A DNA stretch of 64,000 bases from Streptomyces sp. NBRC 110035. Lineage in GTDB: Bacteria; Actinomycetota; Actinomycetes; Streptomycetales; Streptomycetaceae. Position numbers and translations under genes: made by a program. Positions 28,726 through 37,930 of this stretch are shown here, piece by piece. The stretch covers positions 62,001 to 126,000 of the forward strand of contig NZ_BBNN01000029.1 of the NCBI RefSeq assembly GCF_000829695.1, written 5' to 3'. The first letter of the stretch is position 1, and each line of letters begins with the position of its first letter. The notes under the pieces are model-generated. The model did not search any database and was not told the origin of the DNA. It saw only the letters and a list, made by a program, of their open reading frames with translations.

Positions 28726-30264
28726 TTATCCGCGCACCTGCCCCAGCCACTGCAGGGTCCGGCGGATCTCCCCGGCGAGCGGGTGGCCGGGGCCCTGGGA
28801 ACGCTCCACGTCGTGCAGCAGCCGGGCCAGGGTCTCGTGCGCGGCCGGGCGGTCGCCGAGGGCGAGCAGGAGGTGGCCGATGCGGCGGCGGACGTCATGG
28901 GCGAGCTGGGGGTCGCCCGCGGCCACGTACCGGTTCTCGTAGTACGGCAGCAGCGCCCGGTACTCGGAGAGCGCCGCTGTCGGCCGGCCGAGCTGCTCCA
29001 GGCACTGGGCCGCCTCGTAGCGGTAGCGCAGGGACTGCGGGTCGGCCTGGCCCGCCTCGGTGGCGCGTTCGTCGGCGAGACGGCGCAGTTCGGGCAGCGC
29101 GCGCCGGTACTGGCCGTCGTCCAGGAGGGTGGCGGCGTACTGCTTGCGCAGGGTGCGGACGACCGGGGAGTGCTCGCCGTGTTCTTCGGCGGCGACGGGC
29201 AGGATGCCGCCGAGAATGTCCACCGCCTGGGTGATACGGCCCTCGCCGAGCAGCCGCTTGACCTCGTCCACGGCGGCGGCGACATCGGCCTTCTCCGTGA
29301 CGGGCGCGGGCGGTGCGGCGGGGACGGGCTGCGGCGCGGGGGTGCGCGCACGGTCCGGCCAGGGGGCGTGCGGACGCAGGAAGGGACGTGTGGGGTCGAG
29401 GGGCGCTCCGGTGGGTGTGCCCCGCGACGGCAGCAGCAGCGTCAGGTGCTCGTAGACCTCCTGGGCGGAGGCGGGGCGGTGCTGCGGGTCCTTGGCGAGC
29501 AGACGCAGGACCAGCGCCTCCAGGGCCTCGGGGACCTCCTGACGGACCTGGCGCACCGGCTGCGGCGCCTCGTAGAGGTGCCGGTGCAGCACGCCGAGCG
29601 CCGTCGAGCCCGCGAAGGGCACGTCGCCGCTGAGCAGTTCGTGCAGCAGCACGCCGAGCGCGTACAGGTCCGTGTACGGGCCGACCACGCCGCCCATCGC
29701 CTGCTCCGGGGCCATGTAGGCGGGCGAGCCGATGGGTGAACCGGTGTGGGTCAGGCGCGTGGTGTCGCTGTCCATGACGGAGGCGACGCCCAGGTCGAGC
29801 ACCGTGACCGTGCCGTCCTGCTTCACCATCACATTGCGCGGTTTGAGGTCACGGTGGACGATCGGCACGGCGTGCACCGCGCTCAGCGCGGCACACAGCT
29901 GCGCGGCCACCGCCACCGCCCACTGCCACGGGTACGGGGTGTGCTCGGCGAGGTGGTCACCGAGGTCGGCGCCGTCGACGTACTGCATGACGAGGAACAG
30001 CTCGTCGCCCTCGCTGCCCGCGTCGTGCACGGTGACGAGGCCGGGGTGGTCGACCTGCGCGGTCACCCGGCACTCGCGCACGAAGCGGCGGCGCAGTTCG
30101 TCGGCCTCCTGGCCGGCCACCTTGTCCGGGCGCAGCAGTTTCACCGCGACCCGCCGGTCCAGCCGCTTGTCGTAGGCCGTCCAGACCTGCCCCATGCCGC
30201 CCTGCCCGATGAGCGTGGACAGCTCGTAGCGGCCGGCGACGACACGTCCCGCCGTCACCCTCAC
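28726..30264 (-). CDS. Serine/threonine protein kinase with TPR-like C-terminus
   Basis: A 512-residue Hanks-type kinase. Gly loop: LIGQGGMGQVWTAYD. Catalytic Lys: RRVAVKLL (residue 42). Catalytic loop: HRDLKPRNVMV. Mg loop: DLGVAS, a DLG variant of DFG. P+1 region: GSPAYMAPEQ. After a Pro-rich linker (about 285-330) the C-terminal 180 residues look like tetratricopeptide repeats (AAVDEVKRLLGEGRITQAVD, YRRALPELRRLADERATEAG). No PASTA domain or transmembrane helix is present, so it is cytosolic unless tethered by a partner. GTG start with AAGGGGG upstream. The start overlaps the stop of the upstream membrane-protein gene as GTGA, indicating translational coupling. Confidence 0.93.
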   Translation of the reverse strand: MRVTAGRVVAGRYELSTLIGQGGMGQVWTAYDKRLDRRVAVKLLRPDKVAGQEADELRRRFVRECRVTAQVDHPGLVTVHDAGSEGDELFLVMQYVDGADLGDHLAEHTPYPWQWAVAVAAQLCAALSAVHAVPIVHRDLKPRNVMVKQDGTVTVLDLGVASVMDSDTTRLTHTGSPIGSPAYMAPEQAMGGVVGPYTDLYALGVLLHELLSGDVPFAGSTALGVLHRHLYEAPQPVRQVRQEVPEALEALVLRLLAKDPQHRPASAQEVYEHLTLLLPSRGTPTGAPLDPTRPFLRPHAPWPDRARTPAPQPVPAAPPAPVTEKADVAAAVDEVKRLLGEGRITQAVDILGGILPVAAEEHGEHSPVVRTLRKQYAATLLDDGQYRRALPELRRLADERATEAGQADPQSLRYRYEAAQCLEQLGRPTAALSEYRALLPYYENRYVAAGDPQLAHDVRRRIGHLLLALGDRPAAHETLARLLHDVERSQGPGHPLAGEIRRTLQWLGQVRG

Positions 30265-30917
30265 CTGCCCCCTTGCTTGTCGCCGTCGCCCCGGCCGCCG
30301 TCGCTTCTGCGCAGGTAGTCGCTGAGCTCGTCGAGTTCGGCGCGCACCTGGTCGATCCGGGCCGGCCCGGGCTGCTGCGGCGACTGGGCCGGAGGTACGG
30401 GGGTGGGGGCCCCGTCGTGGTGCGGCACGGGCGGCCGGGGCATCTGCGGGGGCATCCCGGGCTGGGGCTGCGGCACCGGTGTGTGCGCGTACGGCGACGT
30501 GGGCTGCGGGTAGCCGTACGGGGCGGGGGCGCCCCCGTGCGCGTGCATCGTCGTGGCGTGGGGCGACGGCATGCCGTGCACCCCGTACTGGCGCAGCCGG
30601 TGGTGGTGGCGGATGTCCACGGTCAGGTAGTACGCGGCGGCGGCCGCGCCCAGGAGCAGGAGGCCGAAGAGGGCGACATCGGTCCGGGGGTCCGACTCCG
30701 GGAGCGAGCCGATCACCATCAGCAGGAAGAGGGAGAGCGGCAGGCTCACCCAGGCCATCAGCCAGTCGGGGAGGCGGCCCCGCAGGACCGCGACCCGGAA
30801 CAGCGGCACGCAGGCCAGCAGCCCGCACGACAGGACGCCGGCGGCGGCGATCAGCACGCGCAGGGAGATGACCGTTGCCGTACTGCGCTGGGGCGGCGCC
30901 GCGCCGTGGCCGTACAT
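30261..30917 (-). CDS. Membrane protein translationally coupled to the Ser/Thr kinase
   Basis: A 218-residue protein; ATG with AGGAG 7 nt upstream. It has three or four hydrophobic segments: VISLRVLIAAAGVLSCGLLA, WLMAWVSLPLSLFLLMVIGS and VALFGLLLLGAAAAAYYLTV. A Pro/His/Tyr-rich cytoplasmic region follows (YGYPQPTSPYAHTPVPQPQP), then a C-terminal helix IDQVRAELDELSDYLRRSDG. The kinase start overlaps this stop (GTGA). It is likely a membrane partner or substrate of that kinase, which is inference from context. No family is recognised. Confidence 0.8.
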   Translation of the reverse strand: MYGHGAAPPQRSTATVISLRVLIAAAGVLSCGLLACVPLFRVAVLRGRLPDWLMAWVSLPLSLFLLMVIGSLPESDPRTDVALFGLLLLGAAAAAYYLTVDIRHHHRLRQYGVHGMPSPHATTMHAHGGAPAPYGYPQPTSPYAHTPVPQPQPGMPPQMPRPPVPHHDGAPTPVPPAQSPQQPGPARIDQVRAELDELSDYLRRSDGGRGDGDKQGGR

Positions 30918-30950
30918 GACTGCTCCTGGACCGGTGTGGCCGATGGGACG

Positions 30951-30977
30951 AGTGGTGCGAGTGGTGCGAGTGGTGCG
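30951..30977. repeat. Three tandem copies of a 9-bp unit (AGTGGTGCG)
   Basis: Perfect triplet just upstream of the membrane-protein start, followed by degenerate GTGGTACGGGT units to about 31030. It is a low-complexity leader and no function is evident. Confidence 0.75.
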
Positions 30978-31143
30978 AGGGGTACGAGCGCGCGAGTGAC
31001 ACGCGTGGTACGGGTCGTGCGGGTGGTACGGGTGGGCGAAACCGCGCGAGCGGAAGGCGCCGGGAAGTCCGAGCGTATAGGCCGATGGGGACAACCGGTC
31101 CCGGTGTGTACCGAACCGTTGCCGACCGTTGCCGTCAGGACGG

Positions 31144-31956
31144 TCAGCCGCCGCACTGCCGCAGCATCATCTCCTTGTCGTCGGCGGTCACCGGCATCTC
31201 GTACTTGACGGCGACCTGGGCGAAGCGGACCGCGTACGCGCACCGGATCCGTTTGCTGGGCGGCAGCCAGGCCGCGGGCCCGGAGTCGCCCTTGGAGGAG
31301 TTGGCGCCGCCGTCGACCGGGAGGAGGTTGAGGCTGTCGTTCGCCAGCTGTTCCCGTTTGTCCACGGACCAGCGGGAGGCGCCCATCTGCCAGCTGTACG
31401 AGAGCGGCACCACGTGGTCTATCTGGACCTCGGCGGCTTTCGCCTTCTTCCAGGCGATGTCCTTGCCCGTGTACGGGTCGTACACGTCCATCGAGACGAC
31501 CACGCAGTCGGAACCGGTACGGAACTCGACGTTGCGCCCGTGGAGTTTCAGCAAGTCGTTCCGCGTGTCGCAACCGTTGCGGGCGAACGGCACTCCGTCG
31601 GCCGTGTCCTTCCAGGCGTAGCCGAACTCGTCGCGGTCGTAACCGGTCTTCGGCCCGCGCCCCTTGGTCCGCACCGTCTCGATGAGTGCACGCCCGTCGG
31701 CCCGGTCCGCCTCCCCGGTCAGCGGGGCGAGGCCCGGTCCGGTGCCGTCCGGGTTGTCCAGGGGGCTGACGGCGCGTCCGTCCGGCGCCTGCGCCGCGCC
31801 GCCGCCCTCGGCGGGAGAACCGCTCCCCTCCTCCAGGACCTCGCAGCCGGCGAGGAGCAGTACGGCGGCCAGCGCCGCCACTCCCGCGCGTCCCGCCGCG
31901 CCCCGCGTCCCGCCCCGTGCCGCGCACGCCGAGAACGTCGTCGAGTACCGCCCCAC
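31144..31956 (-). CDS. Secreted HNH-family endonuclease lipoprotein (DUF1524-like)
   Basis: A 270-residue protein. The GTG start with AAAGGGG upstream gives a signal peptide ending in lipobox LLAGC (VAALAAVLLLAGC), so it is exported and lipid-anchored. The C-terminal domain (about residues 115-265) shows the DUF1524/GmrSD-C HNH core: AEVQIDHVVPLSYSWQMGA (first His of HNH), LANDSLNLLPVDGGANSSKG (Asn) and WLPPSKRIRCAYAVRFAQV. Four Cys residues suggest two disulphides. It is probably an extracellular DNase used in nutrient scavenging or development. A TACGGT -10 lies about 60 bp upstream. Confidence 0.88.
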   Translation of the reverse strand: MGRYSTTFSACAARGGTRGAAGRAGVAALAAVLLLAGCEVLEEGSGSPAEGGGAAQAPDGRAVSPLDNPDGTGPGLAPLTGEADRADGRALIETVRTKGRGPKTGYDRDEFGYAWKDTADGVPFARNGCDTRNDLLKLHGRNVEFRTGSDCVVVSMDVYDPYTGKDIAWKKAKAAEVQIDHVVPLSYSWQMGASRWSVDKREQLANDSLNLLPVDGGANSSKGDSGPAAWLPPSKRIRCAYAVRFAQVAVKYEMPVTADDKEMMLRQCGG

Positions 31957-32118
31957 GGCGCACCACCCCTTTGCCCCTCTGCACCCGTCCCCGAACGGCC
32001 GGATCGCACCTGGTCCCACCGTAGCCAGAGAGAGGTCCAGACCACATCGGTACAAATCGAGCATCAAGGGATGATTCCGCGTAGGGTCGGTGCTGAGACA
32101 CCCGGGAAGGAGCTCCGG

Positions 32119-32310
32119 ATGGGCATCCTCGACAAGTTCAAGAGCAACCGCTCGGCGCAGGACAAGGCGAAGAAGGCCTCCGACGCGGCGGAGAAGAAGA
32201 TCAACAAGAGGACCGGCGGCAAGCACGAGAGCCAGGTCGACGCCGGACAGCGGCAGGCCGAGAAACGGTTCGGCCTGCACCGCGACCGGGGCCACCACGA
32301 CCAGGCGTAG
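32119..32310 (+). CDS. MT0933-type small lysine-rich protein (annotated as antitoxin family)
   Basis: A 63-residue protein; ATG with AAGGAG 8 nt upstream. MGILDKFKSNRSAQDKAKKA, then SDAAEKKINKRTGGKHESQV, is the hallmark of the family named after M. tuberculosis MT0933/Rv0909. That family was called antitoxin from its toxin neighbour, but in streptomycetes it normally stands alone. No toxin gene follows here. It is highly charged, and CsbD-like stress-protein behaviour is possible. -10-like TAGGGT at 32082-32087. Confidence 0.8.
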   Translation: MGILDKFKSNRSAQDKAKKASDAAEKKINKRTGGKHESQVDAGQRQAEKRFGLHRDRGHHDQA

Positions 32311-32406
32311 ACCCCGGGTCTCCTCGCTCAGCCGTCCGCCCCCACGTCACCGGAACCCGACGTGCCCCAGGGCCGGGAACCGCCCACGGACCCCCTTCCC
32401 GTGGGC

Positions 32407-32505
32407 GGTTTCGCGGGTCCACCGGTTTCGCGGGTCCACCGGTTTCGCGGGTCCACCGGTTTCCCGTGTCCGCCGTTTCGTGTGTCCGCCGTTTCGTGTG
32501 TCCGG
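32407..32505. repeat. Minisatellite of about six 16-17 bp units
   Basis: Three perfect 17-bp copies of GGTTTCGCGGGTCCACC (32407-32423, 32424-32440, 32441-32457) are followed by diverged units GGTTTCCCGTGTCCGCC, GTTTCGTGTGTCCGCC and a partial copy. It occupies the gap between the MT0933-type gene and the end of mfd. Confidence 0.9.
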
Positions 32506-32528
32506 GGCCCGGAACGGGGCGGGGCCGG

Positions 32529-35500
32529 TCACGACCCCAGGACCGACGTCAGGAACTCCCCGACCCACGCCAGCAACTCCCGGCCGACCAGCGGCTTCCC
32601 GCCCACCTTCGCGGTCTTCGGGCGGGGCACCAGCACCTGGCGCGTGGTCGGCTTGATGACCGTGCCCGGGTAGAGCCGCTTGAGGCGCAGTTCCTGGGAC
32701 TCGCGCAACTCCACCGGCGCGAACCGGATGTTGTTGCCCTGCAGGACGATCTCGCCGACACCGCACGCGCGGGCGAGCATGCGCAGCCCCGCCACCAGCA
32801 GCAGGTTCTCCACCGGCTCCGGCAACGTGCCGTAGCGGTCGACGAGTTCCTCGCGCACCGCCGTGACGTCCTCCTCCTTGTCGGCGGCGGCGATCGCCCG
32901 GTACGCCTGCAGACGCAGCCGCTCGCCGGGCGCGTAGTCGTGCGGGACGTGCGCGTCGACGGGCAGCTCGATCTTGACCTCGAGCGGCGGCTCCTCCTGG
33001 ATCCCGCCGGTCTCCAGCTGGCGCCGGTAGTCCGCGACGGCCTCGCCGACCATCCGGACGTACAGGTCGAAGCCGACGCCCGCGATGTGGCCCGACTGCT
33101 CGCCGCCGAGCAGGTTTCCGGCGCCGCGGATCTCCAGGTCCTTCATCGCCACGTACATGCCCGCGCCCATCTCGGTGTGCTGGGCGATCGTCGCGAGGCG
33201 CTCGTGCGCGGTCTCCGTCAGCGGCTTCTCCGGCGGGTACAGGAAGTACGCGTAACCGCGGTCCCGCCCGCGGCCGACCCGGCCGCGCAGCTGGTGCAGC
33301 TGGCTCAGGCCGAAGTTGTCGCCGCGTTCCACGATCAGGGTGTTGGCGTTGGAGATGTCGATGCCGGACTCGACGATCGTCGTCGACACCAGCACGTCGA
33401 ACTTCTTCTCCCAGAAGTCGACGACGACCTGCTCCAGCGCCGACTCCGACATCTGTCCGTGGGCGGTCGCGATGCGCGCCTCGGGCACGATCTCGCGCAG
33501 CCGGGCCGCCGCGCGGTCGATCGACTCGACCCGGTTGTGGATGTAGAAGACCTGCCCCTCGCGCAGCAGTTCACGGCGGACGGCCGCGCCGATCTGCCGC
33601 TGGTCGTACGGGCCGACGAAGGTGAGCACCGGGTGGCGTTCCTCCGGCGGCGTGGTGATCGTCGACATCTCACGGATGCCGGTGACCGCCATCTCCAGGG
33701 TGCGCGGGATCGGAGTGGCGGACATGGTCAGCACGTCGACGTTGGCGCGCAGCTTCTTCAGCTGCTCCTTGTGCTCGACGCCGAACCGCTGCTCCTCGTC
33801 GACGATGACCAGGCCCAGGTCCTTGAACTTCGTCTCCGAGGAGAACAGCCGGTGGGTGCCGATGACGACGTCCACCGAGCCGTCCTTCAGCCCTTCGAGG
33901 ACCGCCTTCGCCTCCGTGTCGGTCTGGAACCGGGACAGCGCCCGCACGTTCACCGGGAACTGCGCGTACCGGTCGCCGAACGTCCCGAAGTGCTGCTGCA
34001 CCAGCAGCGTCGTGGGGACGAGGACGGCGACCTGCTTGCCGTCCTGCACCGCCTTGAACGCGGCCCGCACCGCGATCTCCGTCTTGCCGTAGCCGACGTC
34101 GCCGCAGATCAGCCGGTCCATCGGAACCGTCTTCTCCATGTCCTCCTTGACCTCGGCGATCGTGGTGAGCTGGTCGGGCGTCTCCGCGTACGGGAAGGCG
34201 TCCTCCAGCTCGCGCTGCCAGGGCGTGTCGCCGCCGAAGGCGTGCCCGGGGGCCGCCATGCGCGCGCTGTACAGCTTGATCAGGTCGGCGGCGATCTCCT
34301 TGACGGCCTTCTTGGCGCGGGCCTTCGTCTTGGTCCAGTCGGCGCCGCCGAGCCGGTGCAGGGTGGGCGCCTCACCGCCGACGTACTTGGTGATCTGCTC
34401 CAGCTGGTCGGTGGGAATGTAGAGGCGGTCGCCGGGCTGGCCGCGCTTGGCGGGGGCGTACTCCACCACCAGGTACTCGCGGGTCGCGCCCTGCACGGTG
34501 CGCTGCACCATCTCGATGTAGCGGCCGACGCCGTGCTGCTCGTGGACGATGTGGTCGCCCGGCTCCAGGGTGAGCGGGTCGATGGTCTTGCGGCGCCGGG
34601 CCGGCATGCGCACGCCCTCGCGGCCGGACGCCTTCTGGCCGGACAGGTCGGTCTCGGTGAGCACGGCCAGGTGGAGCACGGGGTCGACGAAGCCGTTGTC
34701 GAGGGAGCCGCAGGCGACGTGGACGACGGCCGGGGCGATCTCGCCGAGCTCGCCCGTCCCCGCCTTCCCGTCGGCCGCCCCGGCCAGGCGGGCCGGGACG
34801 CCCTCGCCGCCCAGCACCTCCACGGTGCGGGCGGCCGGGCCGTGGCCCTCGGTGACGAACACCGTGCGCCAGCCGTCGGCGAGCCAGCCCTTGGTGTCGG
34901 CGAGCGCCCGCGCGGTGTCGCCCCGGTAGGCCTCCGGGGCGCGCATGCCGAGCTTGAGGGTGTCCGAGCCACCCGCCCCGTCGCCGTCCCCGTCGGACGC
35001 GAACGACTCGTCGGCGGCGAACGGCGACACCGACCACCACATCATCCCCAGCTCACGGGCCCGCTCCCGGACGTCCGCGATGGACCGCAGGGAGGCCGCG
35101 CCGACGTCGATGGGCGCCTCGCCTCCCTGGGCGGTGGCCGCCCAGGACGCCTGCAGGAACTCCTGCGAGGTCGCCACCAGGTCCGAGGCGCGGGTGCGCA
35201 CCCGCTCCGGGTCGCACACGACGCCCATGCTGCCCTCGGGCAGGACGTCGAGGAGCAGCTCCATGTCGTCGACCAGGACCGGCGCGAGGGACTCCATGCC
35301 CTCCACCGCGATCCCCTCGGCGATCTTCCCGAGCAGCTCGCCCAGCTCCGGGTGCCGCTCGGCCAGCACCCGCGCGCGCTCCCGTACGTCCTCGGTGAGC
35401 AGCAGCTCGCGGCAGGGCGGGGCCCACAGGCCGTGCTCGGCGACCTCCAGGGAACGCTGGTCGGCGACCTTGAAGTAACGGATCTCCTCGACCTCGTCGC

Positions 35501-36119
35501 CCCAGAACTCCACCCGGAGGGGGTGTTCCTCGGTGGGCGGGAACACGTCGAGGATGCCGCCGCGTACGGCGAACTCGCCACGCTTCTCGACCAGCTCCAC
35601 CCGCGCGTACGCGGCGGCGGCGAGCGCCTCGACCGTCTCGTCCAGGTCGGCGCTCCCTCCGGTCCGCAGCGCGACCGGCTCCAGCTCGCCCAGGCCCTTG
35701 ACCTGCGGCTGGAGCACGGACCGTACGGGCGCGACGACGACCGACACCGGACCCGTCTCCGGGTCGTCCGCGCGGGGGTGCGTCAGCCGGCGCAGCACGG
35801 CCAGGCGGCGTCCCACGGTGTCGCTGCGCGGGCTGAGCCGCTCGTGCGGCAGCGTCTCCCAGGACGGGTACTCCGCGACCTCCTCGGGCGGGAGCATGGA
35901 GCGCAGGGCCGCCGCCAGGTCCTCCGCCTCCCGGCCGGTCGCCGTCACGGCCAGCACCGTGCGGCCGGTCTCCCGGGCGAGGGCGGCGACCGCGAACGGG
36001 CGGGCGGCCGAGGGGCCGACCAGGTCGACATGCATGCGGTTGCCGTCGGCGGCCGCCGAGATCGCTTCCGCGAGGGCGGTGTCCTTGACGACGGCGTCCA
36101 ACAGACCGTGCAGGCTCAT
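32529..36119 (-). CDS. mfd: Transcription-repair coupling factor Mfd
   Basis: A 1196-residue ATPase that removes stalled RNA polymerase and recruits UvrA. The N-terminal UvrB-like module (about 1-330) includes YPSWETLPHERLSPRSDTVG and VRGGILDVFPPTEEHPLRVE. The RNAP-interaction domain contains DHIVHEQHGVGRYIEM. The RecG-like translocase has Walker A ICGDVGYGKTEIA, the DEEQ box in VIVDEEQRFGVEHKE, TMSATPIPRTLEM and QLRGRVGRGRDRG. The C-terminal TRCF domain follows. Length is typical. The ATG start matches the family N-terminus MSLHGLLDAVV. It is monocistronic here, divergent from the methyltransferase. Confidence 0.97.
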   Translation of the reverse strand: MSLHGLLDAVVKDTALAEAISAAADGNRMHVDLVGPSAARPFAVAALARETGRTVLAVTATGREAEDLAAALRSMLPPEEVAEYPSWETLPHERLSPRSDTVGRRLAVLRRLTHPRADDPETGPVSVVVAPVRSVLQPQVKGLGELEPVALRTGGSADLDETVEALAAAAYARVELVEKRGEFAVRGGILDVFPPTEEHPLRVEFWGDEVEEIRYFKVADQRSLEVAEHGLWAPPCRELLLTEDVRERARVLAERHPELGELLGKIAEGIAVEGMESLAPVLVDDMELLLDVLPEGSMGVVCDPERVRTRASDLVATSQEFLQASWAATAQGGEAPIDVGAASLRSIADVRERARELGMMWWSVSPFAADESFASDGDGDGAGGSDTLKLGMRAPEAYRGDTARALADTKGWLADGWRTVFVTEGHGPAARTVEVLGGEGVPARLAGAADGKAGTGELGEIAPAVVHVACGSLDNGFVDPVLHLAVLTETDLSGQKASGREGVRMPARRRKTIDPLTLEPGDHIVHEQHGVGRYIEMVQRTVQGATREYLVVEYAPAKRGQPGDRLYIPTDQLEQITKYVGGEAPTLHRLGGADWTKTKARAKKAVKEIAADLIKLYSARMAAPGHAFGGDTPWQRELEDAFPYAETPDQLTTIAEVKEDMEKTVPMDRLICGDVGYGKTEIAVRAAFKAVQDGKQVAVLVPTTLLVQQHFGTFGDRYAQFPVNVRALSRFQTDTEAKAVLEGLKDGSVDVVIGTHRLFSSETKFKDLGLVIVDEEQRFGVEHKEQLKKLRANVDVLTMSATPIPRTLEMAVTGIREMSTITTPPEERHPVLTFVGPYDQRQIGAAVRRELLREGQVFYIHNRVESIDRAAARLREIVPEARIATAHGQMSESALEQVVVDFWEKKFDVLVSTTIVESGIDISNANTLIVERGDNFGLSQLHQLRGRVGRGRDRGYAYFLYPPEKPLTETAHERLATIAQHTEMGAGMYVAMKDLEIRGAGNLLGGEQSGHIAGVGFDLYVRMVGEAVADYRRQLETGGIQEEPPLEVKIELPVDAHVPHDYAPGERLRLQAYRAIAAADKEEDVTAVREELVDRYGTLPEPVENLLLVAGLRMLARACGVGEIVLQGNNIRFAPVELRESQELRLKRLYPGTVIKPTTRQVLVPRPKTAKVGGKPLVGRELLAWVGEFLTSVLGS

Positions 36120-36351
36120 TCGGGGCGGCTTCCCTCCGGAGGTGTGCAACACGACGGGCCCGACACGCGCCGCGGGCCGGGGGTCTCCAGCGTACGACGC
36201 CCGGCCCCGGCCCCGCCGCCCCGTCCGGCGGCGGGGCGGCGGGCGGCCGGGGCGGCGGGCGGACGGGGCGGCGAACGACGGGCGAACGGCGGATGAGCAG
36301 CCCTCGTCGGGCCGCCCGTGTCGTCACAACCGGTAGATCGTTGATCCGGCC

Positions 36352-37143
36352 GTGGCTACGGAAAGTTACGGCGATGTGCTCTTCTCATCGGCACGCGACA
36401 ACGAACAGACACGTCTGGACGGGCTCACCCGGGCCCTGGACCCTGTCTCCTTCCAAACCCTGCACGACCTGGGTGTCGGGCCCGGCTGGCGCTGTCTCGA
36501 CGTCGGAGCGGGGACCGGTACCGTCAGCTCCTGGCTGAGCCGGACCGTCCACGGGCCGGTCACCGCGCTCGACCGCGACATCACGTTCCTCGCGCGCAAG
36601 CGGTCGCACCTCGATGTCGTCCACGCCGACGTCAACGACACCGACTTCCCTCCGGGCGCGTTCGACCTCGTCCACGCCAGGCTGCTGGTGATGCACCTGC
36701 GGCAGCGGGAGGAACTGCTGCCCCGCATGCTGTCCTGGGTGCGGCCGGGCGGGCTGCTGGTGCTCACCGACGGTGTCGCCCTGCACCCCGAGCAGTACCA
36801 TCACCCCGCCTACCGCGAGGTGATGACGGGCCACTTCCGCATGATGGCGAACGTGATCGGCAGCGACCTCCACTTCGCCTCCCGGTACCCGCAGATCCTC
36901 ACGGACCTGGGACTGGCCAAGGTCGGTCTGCTCGCGCACCATCCGATCATCGGGATGAATCCGGGGTTCGGCACCTTCGTCGCGCACACGCTCGAGCAGT
37001 CCGAGAGCCACCTGCTGGCCGACGGGGTGGCCAAGGCCACGCTGGACGAGGCCGTCGCCCACGTGCGCCGGCCCTCGACCCGGGAGATGTTCATCGCGAT
37101 GCTGACGGCGTGGGGCCGCAGACCGCACGAGGCCGCCCGGTAG
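36352..37143 (+). CDS. Class I SAM-dependent methyltransferase
   Basis: A 263-residue protein starting at GTG, with no clear SD. Motif I is CLDVGAGTGTVSSWL, the acidic ribose-binding residue is in VTALDRDITFL, motif II/III region is FDLVHARLLVMHLR, and the post-motif is LSWVRPGGLLVLTDGV. It resembles small-molecule methyltransferases. The C-terminal half (HPAYREVMTGHFRMMANVIG) is not diagnostic. It is divergent from mfd, with the unknown gene at 37241 following on the same strand. The substrate is unknown. Confidence 0.88.
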   Translation: MATESYGDVLFSSARDNEQTRLDGLTRALDPVSFQTLHDLGVGPGWRCLDVGAGTGTVSSWLSRTVHGPVTALDRDITFLARKRSHLDVVHADVNDTDFPPGAFDLVHARLLVMHLRQREELLPRMLSWVRPGGLLVLTDGVALHPEQYHHPAYREVMTGHFRMMANVIGSDLHFASRYPQILTDLGLAKVGLLAHHPIIGMNPGFGTFVAHTLEQSESHLLADGVAKATLDEAVAHVRRPSTREMFIAMLTAWGRRPHEAAR

Positions 37144-37240
37144 ACCCGCCCCGCCCCCGCCCCCGCGCACTCCTCCCGCGCTCCACCGCGCTGTGAGAGG
37201 CCCCCACCCCCGCATTCAGCGAAAGCAGGCCGCGTATCAG

Positions 37241-37840
37241 ATGACCACAGCTCCTCCTTACGCTCCGCCCCCCGGTTCCGCACCCGGCCTCGACCGGCGC
37301 ATCGCCGGGTTCGCCTCGGCCCGCACGCGCATGCTCCTGGCGAGCGACGGCCTGACGACCGTCCTGCTCGAAGCGGTGGTGAAGGCGTCCCTGCACGTCC
37401 GGATCACCCAGACCGCCCGGCTGTCCGCGCACGCCCTCGACGACTCCGCCTCCCGGGCGGCGCTGGGTCTCGAGGCGGGCCGGCCGTGCCTGTTGCGCCG
37501 GACCCGGCTGGTCACGCCCGCCGGTGTGCCCGTCTCCGCCAACGTCGTGGTCGCCGCGGCCGGCCGCGACGCGGACGTGGACGCGGCGATGCTGGCCCCG
37601 CGGCCCCTGGGGTACGCGCTGGCCGGCCGGGGCAGCCGGCTGGAGCGGCGGCTGCTCCACGTCGGGCGTGCCGCCTGGCCCGAGGCACCGGACAAGCCCT
37701 GCGCGTCGAAGACGTACGTGATGTGCGACGCGGGCGGGCCGCTGATCTTCGTACGGGAGATGTTCAGTCCCGCCTACTTTCCCGCCGGCACGGAGGGGAC
37801 GGACGGGACGGACGGGACGGACAGCACGGACGGGGGCTGA
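37241..37840 (+). CDS. Hypothetical protein, possibly chorismate lyase/UTRA-like fold
   Basis: A 199-residue protein. The section from LLASDGLTTVLLEAVVKASL through CLLRRTRLVTPAGVPVSANV to PLGYALAGRGSRLERRLLHV resembles, in length and in the 'lRRtrLv...gvPvs' strand pattern, the chorismate lyase/UTRA fold; this is tentative. The end is a low-complexity run of TDG repeats from GACGG-type DNA repeats (37791-37835). The ATG has only a distant AAAGCAGG. It follows the methyltransferase by 97 bp. Confidence 0.55.
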   Translation: MTTAPPYAPPPGSAPGLDRRIAGFASARTRMLLASDGLTTVLLEAVVKASLHVRITQTARLSAHALDDSASRAALGLEAGRPCLLRRTRLVTPAGVPVSANVVVAAAGRDADVDAAMLAPRPLGYALAGRGSRLERRLLHVGRAAWPEAPDKPCASKTYVMCDAGGPLIFVREMFSPAYFPAGTEGTDGTDGTDSTDGG

Positions 37841-37930
37841 CAGTACGGGCGGGGTCGCCACCGTGCGTGAGGCGTGCGCCGGCGGGTAAGGCCGGGGCCG
37901 GAGGCCGTCGCCGTCACGCGGGCTCCGGCC

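Noticed and set aside
32119..32310. Toxin-antitoxin system based on the MT0933 'antitoxin' family name
   Set aside because: No toxin gene is adjacent. The neighbour is a repeat array and then mfd; the family name is historical.
32466..36296. 1276-codon open frame opposite mfd
   Set aside because: Antisense shadow of mfd, with Leu/Val/Gly/Asp-rich composition.
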